DNA from: an uncultured Bacteroidales bacterium
Lineage (GTDB): Bacteria; Bacteroidota; Bacteroidia; Bacteroidales; UBA932
Direction: 5' to 3'
Length of the DNA stretch: 62,433 bases
NCBI GenBank assembly: GCA_944325765.1
Contig: CALVBH010000063.1
Span: 1 to 62,433 of the forward strand
How positions within the stretch are numbered: the first letter of the stretch is position 1; each line of letters starts with the position of its first letter. A program made the position numbers and the translations under genes. Shown one piece after another: positions 53,857 to 59,533 of this stretch. The notes beneath the pieces were generated by a model. The model made no database searches. It was not told the DNA's origin and saw only the letters and a list, made by a program, of their open reading frames with translations.

Positions 53857-53905
53857 AACAGTAATAAAAAGAAAAAACAGTGATTTTTTTCTTTTTATTA
53901 CTGTT
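53857..53905. terminator. A/T-rich bidirectional terminator after fabG
   Basis: Perfect 21-bp arms (53857-53877 and 53885-53905, AACAGTAATAAAAAG plus six A) with a 7-nt loop. The 3' arm continues into TTTTTTA, giving a T-tract for fabG. comF starts 32 nt beyond. Confidence 0.8.
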
Positions 53906-53923
53906 TTTTATTCAAGTCTCCCA

Positions 53924-53931
53924 TATATTTG
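53924..53931 (+). promoter_or_regulatory. Promoter -7 element of comF
   Basis: TATATTTG matches TAnnTTTG. It ends only 5 nt before the ATG at 53937, so transcription would begin about at the start codon. Confidence 0.55.
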
Positions 53932-53936
53932 GAAGA

Positions 53937-54698
53937 ATGTACGGCGGACTGAAATATTATCTGGAAAGTCTGGCAGACCTGGCGCTGCCGAGATCCTGCA
54001 TAGTGTGCGGCAGACAGCTCGGGACGATGGAAAGGCAGCTGTGCATATACTGCACTTCGGATTTTCCCTATACGTATTTCTGGGCTTCGAGATATAACCA
54101 GATGTCTCTCAGACTGAATGAAATGGCAGACCGGGACCGGGAACAGGACGGAGGAGCAGGAGCCTTTTCCAGATTCTCATACGCAGCGGCTCTTTTTTTC
54201 TATCATTCCGAGGCCGGCTATAAGAATATCCCGCGATATCTCAAATACAGGAAGAGGATATCCGCAGGGAAGTATTTCGCGGGGCTTCTCGCCTCGCGGC
54301 TGTATTCTTCCGAATATTTCCGGGATGTGGATATGATAGTCCCGGTGCCTCTTCACCCGCGGCGTAGACGCGAAAGAGGATACAACCAGGCGGAAATCAT
54401 AGCGGCTGAAATTTCCATGACCGGCGGATGCCCGATGAAATGCGATCTGCTCAGAAGGACCAGATACACTCCGACGCAGACCAGACTCCCGGTCGAGGCG
54501 AAAGGAAAGAACGTCCGCAGTGCGTTTTGCGTGGATTCGCGTTCGGCTGAAAAGATTTCACCTTCGCATATTCTGGTGGTGGACGATGTTTTTACCACGG
54601 GGGCTACTATGAATGCCTGCCGGAAGTCCCTTTGCGAATTTTTCGGGCCTCGGGTCAGAATCAGTGCAGCGACACTCGGCTTCGTCAACAGCGGATGA
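53937..54698 (+). CDS. ComF family phosphoribosyltransferase-like protein
   Basis: The 253-residue protein has the ComF layout: an N-terminal zinc-finger with CIVCGRQLG and CIYC near residues 20-40, and a PRTase domain with MIVPVPLHPRRRRERGYNQAE near 130 and the PRPP-binding ILVVDDVFTTGATMNAC near 210. ComF homologues assist DNA uptake in competent bacteria, but in Bacteroidota the role is not proven. ATG 53937 is preferred because MYGGLKYYLESLADLALP resembles the family start, and the longer open frame upstream is part of the terminator. Confidence 0.88.
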   Translation: MYGGLKYYLESLADLALPRSCIVCGRQLGTMERQLCIYCTSDFPYTYFWASRYNQMSLRLNEMADRDREQDGGAGAFSRFSYAAALFFYHSEAGYKNIPRYLKYRKRISAGKYFAGLLASRLYSSEYFRDVDMIVPVPLHPRRRRERGYNQAEIIAAEISMTGGCPMKCDLLRRTRYTPTQTRLPVEAKGKNVRSAFCVDSRSAEKISPSHILVVDDVFTTGATMNACRKSLCEFFGPRVRISAATLGFVNSG

Positions 54699-54709
54699 GA
54701 CCGCGCCCG

Positions 54710-55843
54710 TCAGCGGCGGACGAGATCGCGGTATATTTCCATAAGCCTGTCGGCCAGCACTTCTTCCGAAAAGGCAGAGGCGCAGTGGTATCCTCTTTCC
54801 GTCATTTCCCTGCGCAGTTCCTTGTCCGTGAGTACTTTTATGATTTTCTGCGTCAGATTCCCGGCGCTGTCCGGGTCTGCGTACATAGCCGCATCCCCGC
54901 CCGCCTCTTCGAGGCAGGAGCCCGTGGCGCCGATAACCGGCACCCCGCTGCACAGCGCCTCCAGTATCGGGATGCCGAAGCCTTCGTACCTCGAAGGAAA
55001 AACGAACACATCAGCCATCTGATAGACGGCCGGCAAATCTTCGGAACCGACATCAGTCAGAATATGGACCCTGTCTTCCACATGGCATCCGCGGGCGACG
55101 CTTTCCACGTATCCGGCATACGGAGTCCGCTTTCCGACCAGCACTAAATGAATGGCCGGAATATCCTGCAGGGTCTTTACTATCAGTGCCGCGTTTTTTC
55201 TCATCTCGATGGTTCCGACACACAGGATGTAACGTTCGGGCAGAGACAGCCGCCGCCTCGTGTCCTGAAGCGTCTCCGGGGTGCATCTTTTTCTGAACCC
55301 CGGGTCGCATCCCTGATAAGCCACGGAGATTTTCGACTTGGGAATAAAATAATACTTGACGATGTCCCGTGACGTACATTCGCTTACTGCGATGACCCTG
55401 TCCGCATTTCTGCAGGATGACCTGTATATGATATTCAGACGGTGCCGTTCGAGCCAGGAATACGAGTACGGATAAAAAAGGAAAATCAGGTCATGCACAG
55501 TCACCGCGGATCTGGTGTGGACGGCCTTTCTGATGTTGGCCGGCAGTTCGTTGCCCAGTCCGTGATAAATGTCCGCCCCGCGTTTCATAAGTTCATAAGG
55601 GATTCCGAACCTTTTCCACAATTTCGGAAAATGCCTGAGAACGGGATGTGTCGGGTAGCAGACCGTCACATTGGGCTGCCGGAAGAACTGTTCCAGCCGC
55701 TCCCCGTCTTTTCTGCGGGGAACGTAAATGTCTATCTGGCAGTCCGGGAACCGCTCGGCTATCGTCCTTATGGTGAATCTGCCGTAATTCCCGACCCCTG
55801 CCCTGTCCGTGGCTGCCTTTTCTCCGTCAAAAGCTATTTTCAT
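54710..55843 (-). CDS. GT4-family glycosyltransferase
   Basis: The 377-residue GT-B enzyme has a Rossmann start (MKIAFDGEKAATDRAGVGNYGRF), the acceptor-side block TVHDLIFLFYPYSYSW, and the GT4 donor-site signature PSRYEGFGIPILEALCSGVPVIGA near residue 290 (in two stretches) with the conserved E-x7-E pair. It probably adds a sugar to a surface glycan; donor and acceptor are unknown. It is convergent with comF and diverges from the PAP2 gene. Confidence 0.9.
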   Translation of the reverse strand: MKIAFDGEKAATDRAGVGNYGRFTIRTIAERFPDCQIDIYVPRRKDGERLEQFFRQPNVTVCYPTHPVLRHFPKLWKRFGIPYELMKRGADIYHGLGNELPANIRKAVHTRSAVTVHDLIFLFYPYSYSWLERHRLNIIYRSSCRNADRVIAVSECTSRDIVKYYFIPKSKISVAYQGCDPGFRKRCTPETLQDTRRRLSLPERYILCVGTIEMRKNAALIVKTLQDIPAIHLVLVGKRTPYAGYVESVARGCHVEDRVHILTDVGSEDLPAVYQMADVFVFPSRYEGFGIPILEALCSGVPVIGATGSCLEEAGGDAAMYADPDSAGNLTQKIIKVLTDKELRREMTERGYHCASAFSEEVLADRLMEIYRDLVRR

Positions 55844-55891
55844 AAATTAAACGGTGACTTATGGAAAATTTTATGGTATCCGTTCCGGAAG

Positions 55892-55920
55892 TTCTGCAAA
55901 TTTACCGTATTTTTGCAGAA
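55892..55920. promoter_or_regulatory. Divergent promoters within an inverted repeat (GT4 / PAP2)
   Basis: Nine-base arms TTCTGCAAA (55892-55900) and TTTGCAGAA (55912-55920) include a minus-strand TAAATTTG at 55904-55897 and a plus-strand TATTTTTG at 55908-55915. Both match TAnnTTTG and almost touch. Confidence 0.6.
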
Positions 55921-55995
55921 AATCCTTTGAATATGTCCGGAATCTCGGGTTCCGGGCGTCCCGGACTCATTGATCTTTCGAACTGACCTTTGATT

Positions 55996-57120
55996 ATGAA
56001 GCGTATCCTTATATTTATCCTGTTTGCCGCAGTCCTGATTCATGGGTCTCTGCCTGTTTCCGCCCAATATTATCCCTCATTTGATGAAAGTATCAGGGAC
56101 ATGAGGATGAATGCGGTGGGAAACACGACTGTTAAATATGATGATTATCTGCAATATTCTTCCGCTGCTCTTGTTCTTGGACTGAAACTCGGAGGGTATG
56201 AAGGCCGTTCCTCCTGGGGCAGGATGCTCCTGGCCGATGCATTTTCCGTGGCTGCCATGAGTGCTGCCGTGAACGGCATAAAATATTCCGTAAAAAGGAT
56301 GAGACCGGACAATTCGACCAGAAATTCATTCCCTTCGGGGCATACGGCCACGAGCTTCATGGTCGCGGCTATGCTGCATGAAGAATACGGCTGGCGAAGT
56401 CCGTGGTTCAGTATCGCCGGATATACTGCGGCGTCGGTTACGGGAATTACCAGAATCGTCAACAACAGGCATTGGGCTACCGACGTGATAGCGGGAGCTG
56501 CGATAGGCATAGCTTCGGTCAAACTCGGCTATTTTCTGACAGGCCTGATTTTAAAGGATATATATCAGAACGAACGTTATTCCGCTCCGGTCCCGGGTTT
56601 CGACCCGGAGCGGAAATATTTCGATGCCGGCCTGTTTCTCGGATACAGATTCCTTCTTGGCGGGGAGTTCCCGGTCAATTCCGACGGGACTTCCATATTG
56701 CCGGGAGGCGCTGTTTCCGGACTTGAGTTTTCCATACCCATAGCATCTGGAGAGCGGCTGAAAGGGACTGCCGGCGTTGCCGCAAGGCTCGGCATCAACG
56801 CTTGTTACTTGAATAACGGCTTATCCTTCAATACATACGATTTCCTCGCCGGCGGTTACTGGCGTCACGCTTTTGCCAGGGTTCTGGAAACCGACGCGCA
56901 ACTTCTGGCCGGCTATTCCCTGCCCGGCAATACTTCCATATCGCGGCCCGCAGGCCTTGCCGACGGCTTCACCTTGTCCTGTGGCGGTTCTTTCGGCGTA
57001 GCTACCGGGGAAAATTTCAAAATAAAGCTTTTCGCGCGTTATGAAATTTCAGATATTTCTGTGCGAAGGGGGATGGTTCAGGGGGCTGTAGTGGGTGGTT
57101 CGGCCTCCATCTTCTGGTAG
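55996..57120 (+). CDS. PAP2-family phosphatase with C-terminal beta-barrel-like domain
   Basis: The 374-residue protein has a signal peptide (MKRILIFILFAAVLIHGSLPVSA). The PAP2 acid-phosphatase motifs are all present at residues 95-170: KYSVKRMRPD, SFPSGHTATSF and GITRIVNNRHWATDVIAG. From about 205 on it changes to an amphipathic beta-strand domain with many Gly/aromatic repeats (LFLGYRFLLGGEF, FLAGGYWRHAF) that ends in SASIFW, a C terminus like that of outer-membrane barrels. PAP2 enzymes dephosphorylate lipids such as undecaprenyl pyrophosphate or lipid A. The ATG 55996 is chosen over a TTG at 55990. Confidence 0.88.
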   Translation: MKRILIFILFAAVLIHGSLPVSAQYYPSFDESIRDMRMNAVGNTTVKYDDYLQYSSAALVLGLKLGGYEGRSSWGRMLLADAFSVAAMSAAVNGIKYSVKRMRPDNSTRNSFPSGHTATSFMVAAMLHEEYGWRSPWFSIAGYTAASVTGITRIVNNRHWATDVIAGAAIGIASVKLGYFLTGLILKDIYQNERYSAPVPGFDPERKYFDAGLFLGYRFLLGGEFPVNSDGTSILPGGAVSGLEFSIPIASGERLKGTAGVAARLGINACYLNNGLSFNTYDFLAGGYWRHAFARVLETDAQLLAGYSLPGNTSISRPAGLADGFTLSCGGSFGVATGENFKIKLFARYEISDISVRRGMVQGAVVGGSASIFW

Positions 57121-57128
57121 CGGGGCAC

Positions 57129-57276
57129 GGAAGCGGGCGGTCTGCGGCGTTATCCTCGACATTCCTCCTCGGTCATTTACGGAAGTAAACTCCCTCGTGC
57201 GGGTTCTCGATGCCTTGCATCTCACCCGTTTCCGTGTCCCGCGCTACGCTCTGGAAGCGGGCGGTCTGCGGCGTTA
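57129..57276. repeat. 24-bp direct repeats flanking a 100-bp intergenic element
   Basis: GGAAGCGGGCGGTCTGCGGC plus GTTA occurs at 57129-57152 and again, identical, at 57253-57276. The 100 nt between holds a small inverted pair (ATTTAC, GTAAAC) and CTCGTGCGGG/TCTCGATGCC words. The second copy contains the stop codon of the YhcH-family gene (57274-57276). Confidence 0.75.
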
Positions 57277-57699
57277 AATAACTTTGACCTTGAAGATGGC
57301 CTTGTGGATTTTGCCTTCGCCTATGAGCGGAGCATGTGCCGTCTCCGGTGCGAAAGTTATCGCTTCTCCCGGAGCGATGGTCTTCGTTTCTTCTACCGGA
57401 TCCCTGTAGAACAGAATGTCCTTGACGGTATTCATCTCCCCGTCAGGCAGTTTGCATTCGCTGCGCGGTTTTACACCGAAGGTCTCCTCCTTTGAAAGCG
57501 GCACCTGGATGTCGATGTATTTGTCGTGGACTTCCAGCCTGGCCTGCTGCGGAGTTTTCATATCGCTGTCCACGATGTTTACATAAAGATTGTCCCCGTC
57601 GATGATATGTTTTCCGTTTTCGAGAGAATTCAGATCGTGTGTCTGGATATACTCGATTGCTTTCGCGTAATAAGGGTTGTTTTTAAGTCTGTCTTCCAT
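57274..57699 (-). CDS. YhcH/YjgK/YiaL family protein
   Basis: The 141-residue cupin-like protein (DUF386) has the family blocks GKHIIDGDNLYVNIVDSDM near residue 28, EVHDKYIDIQVPLSKEETFG near 58 and FAPETAHAPLIGEGKIHKAIFKV near 115 (in two stretches). Members bind metal and are linked to sialic-acid or other anomeric-sugar handling; the exact role is open. Its stop codon sits in a direct repeat. No partner sugar genes are next to it. Confidence 0.9.
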   Translation of the reverse strand: MEDRLKNNPYYAKAIEYIQTHDLNSLENGKHIIDGDNLYVNIVDSDMKTPQQARLEVHDKYIDIQVPLSKEETFGVKPRSECKLPDGEMNTVKDILFYRDPVEETKTIAPGEAITFAPETAHAPLIGEGKIHKAIFKVKVI

Positions 57700-57784
57700 A
57701 GTCGGGAATTTATCGGTTTTCAGTCAATTTTCGCTAAGATACGAATTTCTTTCTTTTCCCGTTCGATGTACAGTCAAATTTTTG

Positions 57785-57792
57785 TACCTTTG
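57785..57792 (+). promoter_or_regulatory. Promoter -7 element of the split tRNA-Leu
   Basis: TACCTTTG, matching TAnnTTTG, ends 9 nt before the tRNA 5' end. Confidence 0.7.
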
Positions 57793-57836
57793 TGCCCGGA
57801 AGCTCTGGTGGTGGAATAGGTAGACACGCAGGACTT

Positions 57837-58585
57837 ATGAAGTTCACTTTCGCTAACTGTCTCCTTTGCTTTGCATGAACATAGTGTTTTGCTATGAATA
57901 TTAAACGAAACAAAGAAGATATATTGGCAGCAGCTAAAAGTTCTTTCAGCATAGCAGAGATGTGCAGACGTCTTGGACTGGTTCCGAGTGGAGGTAACTA
58001 CAGGCTTATGCACAATGCAATAGCTGAATACAATATTGATACATCTCATTTCAGAGGACAAGGCTGGAATGTCGGTCTAAAATTCAGACCGACATCTCAG
58101 AAACAGTTATCTGAGATTCTTGTAAAAGGATCATCTTTTCAATCATACAAATTGAAAAACAGACTGTTCAAGGAATGTCTCAAGGAAAAAAGGTGTGAAC
58201 ATTGTGGCAGAAGAACTTGGCTGGGACATGAAATCCCTTTGGAAATCCATCATAAAAATGGAGACAATAGGGATAACAGATTGGAAAATCTGGAGATACT
58301 ATGCCCGAACTGCCATGCGTTGACGGATAGTTATCGAGGGAAGAACAACAAGAGTGCTACAAAGGAAACTTTGTAAGTAGAACTCCTCTAACAAACAGAA
58401 ACCTCGCGGACAGAAATGTCCGCTTTGGCGATGGCTCTCTAAAATCGGTCTGTGACCGGTAAATGGCGTAGAGACTATACGGGGAGGACCTAAACACACA
58501 TGTGTATGGTCAAGAAATAGTCCAGACTACAACGACTTAGCAGTATTTGGCTGAAGCCGGCTTGTGTAAAAGCAAGAGTAGTAAG
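57837..58585 (+). other. Group I intron in tRNA-Leu(TAA), with internal HNH gene
   Basis: The intron is 749 nt and begins after U34 (exon ends CTT) and ends with G58585 (AAG before AAAATCC), as group I introns require a 5' exon U and a terminal G. Core signals are visible: GTAGAGACTATACGG (58468-58482) and AAGAAATAGTCC (58512-58523) as the R and S elements, with P7 from GACTAT (58473-58478) and ATAGTC (58517-58522). P8 GACC/GGTC (58487-58490, 58508-58511), a CGGTC/GACCG hairpin (58445-58457) and a GCGGACA-GAAA-TGTCCGC hairpin (58406-58423) are also seen. Exon GGACTT can pair with AAGTTC (57840-57845) as P1, though I cannot find the usual U-G pair. Without the ORF about 266 nt remain. Confidence 0.9.
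57894..58376 (+). CDS. HNH homing endonuclease encoded in the tRNA-Leu intron
   Basis: The 160-residue protein has an N-terminal helix-turn-helix-like segment (ILAAAKSSFSIAEMCRRLGL), a GGNYRLMHNAI block followed by DTSHFRGQGWN, and a C-terminal HNH zinc domain: CEHCGRR near residue 101, then LEIHHKNGDNRDNRLENLEI with CPNCHAL. The paired CxxC motifs bind zinc and the HH...N...H residues form the nuclease centre. It should cut an intron-less tRNA-Leu allele and allow intron spread. The coding sequence is visibly richer in A and T than its neighbours, a sign of separate origin. It sits in the 5' part of the intron, outside the catalytic core. Confidence 0.93.
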   Translation: MNIKRNKEDILAAAKSSFSIAEMCRRLGLVPSGGNYRLMHNAIAEYNIDTSHFRGQGWNVGLKFRPTSQKQLSEILVKGSSFQSYKLKNRLFKECLKEKRCEHCGRRTWLGHEIPLEIHHKNGDNRDNRLENLEILCPNCHALTDSYRGKNNKSATKETL

Positions 58586-58640
58586 AAAATCCTGTGGGCA
58601 GAAATGTCCGTACGGGTTCGATTCCCGTCCGGAGCACCAT

Positions 58641-58680
58641 AAATCCCTGCCAATCAAACGATTGGCAGGGATTTAATTTT
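58641..58680 (+). terminator. Intrinsic terminator of tRNA-Leu
   Basis: A perfect 15-bp stem (58641-58655 AAATCCCTGCCAATC with 58660-58674) and 4-nt loop, followed by AATTTTT. It begins 4 nt after the tRNA discriminator base. Confidence 0.88.
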
Positions 58681-58766
58681 TATGGAGGTGTCCTCGGTTC
58701 AGTATGATACCATGCAGCGTTTCTTTCTCATTTTATTTCGTTGTTTTCCTTTTTCTTCAAAAAAGT

Positions 58767-58790
58767 TATATTTGTACCGATTTAAGTACA
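58767..58790 (+). promoter_or_regulatory. Promoter and probable operator of yefM-yoeB
   Basis: TATATTTG (58767-58774) is the -7 element. It overlaps an inverted pair TGTAC (58773-58777) and GTACA (58786-58790). YefM-type antitoxins bind palindromes with a TGTACA core, so this is the likely autoregulatory operator, just before the ATG at 58807. Confidence 0.7.
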
Positions 58791-58806
58791 TACTGGAGGG
58801 AATACA

Positions 58807-59085
58807 ATGAAAACAGTGAATTTTACAGAACTTAGAAAAAATCTGCGTTCATATCTTGACAGGGTTATAAACGATACCGACACGGTAGTAATAAGCCGGG
58901 AGAACGGCACGGCCGCCGTGCTCATCTCCATGGATGAATACAACGCCGTAAAGGAAACGGAATACCTGATGCAATCCCCGGCAACCATGGACGCGATAAG
59001 GAAAGCGGCTGACGAGCTCGATCGCGGGGAATCCGTCAGACAGGAAGACGGGGAAACAATTGCCGATTTCCTGGAGCGTGTCTGA
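58807..59085 (+). CDS. yefM: YefM/Phd-family antitoxin
   Basis: The 92-residue protein starts with the DNA-binding Phd/YefM fold (MKTVNFTELRKNLRSYLDRV, then TVVISRENGTAAVLISMDEYNAV) and has a C-terminal tail that would wrap and block YoeB (LDRGESVRQEDGETIADFLERV, in part). It represses its own operon together with the toxin. The toxin gene starts 1 nt after its stop. Confidence 0.93.
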   Translation: MKTVNFTELRKNLRSYLDRVINDTDTVVISRENGTAAVLISMDEYNAVKETEYLMQSPATMDAIRKAADELDRGESVRQEDGETIADFLERV

Positions 59086-59086
59086 T

Positions 59087-59356
59087 ATGTACAGGATTGT
59101 CTTTTCAATGCAGGCAAAATCCGACTGGGATTTCTGGAAATCATCTGGGAACACCGCCATTATGAGGAAAATTGCCGCCCTGCTGGAAGATGTGGCGGAA
59201 CATCCCTACACCGGGACGGGAAAGCCGGAGCCGCTGAAATACGAGCTTTCCGGGTGCTGGTCCCGTAGAATCAACAAGGAACACAGGCTTGTATATCGGG
59301 TAAAAGAAAGAGTTGTCGAGGTTGAGGTTTTATCTATACGCCGCCATTACAGATAA
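59087..59356 (+). CDS. yoeB: YoeB/Txe-family mRNA interferase toxin
   Basis: The 89-residue RelE-fold toxin cleaves mRNA on the ribosome. TGKPEPLKYELSGCWSRRIN, EHRLVYRV and the C-terminal RRHYR supply the expected catalytic residues (Glu of PEPLK, Arg of EHRLVY, terminal His-Tyr). ATG 59087 is the family start (MYRIVFSMQAKSDW); an upstream TTG would overlap the antitoxin gene. The active-site residues look intact. Confidence 0.93.
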   Translation: MYRIVFSMQAKSDWDFWKSSGNTAIMRKIAALLEDVAEHPYTGTGKPEPLKYELSGCWSRRINKEHRLVYRVKERVVEVEVLSIRRHYR

Positions 59357-59402
59357 TCCCGAGCTATGGAACTGCTCTATCTGTTTGCTTGCCGTGCTTG
59401 GC

Positions 59403-59419
59403 ATTCCCGCCTGGAGCAC
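59403..59419 (+). repeat. Degenerate copy of the tRNA-Leu 3' end
   Basis: ATTCCCGCCTGGAGCAC matches the tRNA-Leu 3' end at 58621-58637 (ATTCCCGTCCGGAGCAC) at 15 of 17 positions. It lies 46 nt after the yoeB stop. It could be the far attachment site of an island inserted at the tRNA. However, GTGCTTGGC and GCCTGGAGCAC around it can also form a hairpin by themselves. Confidence 0.4.
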
Positions 59420-59425
59420 TCCTTT

Positions 59426-59464
59426 AAAAGGCCGATACGGAAAAATTCTCCGTGCCGGCCTTTT
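59426..59464 (+). terminator. Terminator after yoeB
   Basis: AAAAGGCCG (59426-59434) pairs with CGGCCTTTT (59456-59464), and an inner ACGG/CCGT extends the stem. TTTTGTCTT follows. Confidence 0.78.
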
Positions 59465-59483
59465 GTCTTACGGTATGATTTCT

Positions 59484-59491
59484 TAATTTTG
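59484..59491 (+). promoter_or_regulatory. Promoter -7 element of the surface-glycan operon
   Basis: TAATTTTG, matching TAnnTTTG, lies 42 nt before the acyltransferase ATG. Confidence 0.6.
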
Positions 59492-59533
59492 CATTCCGGA
59501 ATCGGAATCGATGCCCGGTTATCCGGAAATTTT

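Larger units (their letters stand above)
57802..58636 (+). tRNA. tRNA-Leu (anticodon TAA), interrupted by a group I intron
   Basis: Exon 1 is 57802-57836 and exon 2 is 58586-58636; joined they give 86 nt. Acceptor GCTCTGG (57802-57808) pairs with CCGGAGC (58629-58635), with discriminator A58636. The anticodon stem CAGGA/TCCTG and a joined loop CTTAAAA give anticodon TAA, with the intron after the first anticodon base (U34). The long variable arm GGGCA-GAAA-TGTCC marks a class II tRNA-Leu, and the T-arm is ACGGGTTCGATTCCCGT. CCA is encoded at 58637-58639, unlike in the two other tRNAs of the window. No intact tRNA-Leu(TAA) is seen elsewhere in the window. Confidence 0.95.

Noticed and set aside
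53857-53905. Inverted repeat as insertion-sequence end
   Set aside because: It is a single hairpin with a T-tract right after a gene and no transposase is near; a terminator is simpler.
57894-58376. HNH gene as part of a restriction or anti-phage system
   Set aside because: It lies wholly inside a tRNA intron with matching exon halves on both sides and has no methylase or other defence gene nearby, so a homing role explains it better.
59366-59533. N-terminal extension of the acyltransferase (upstream in-frame start)
   Set aside because: The extension covers the terminator of yoeB and the -7 element, and the family N terminus begins at MVYHLLRSLLKMF.
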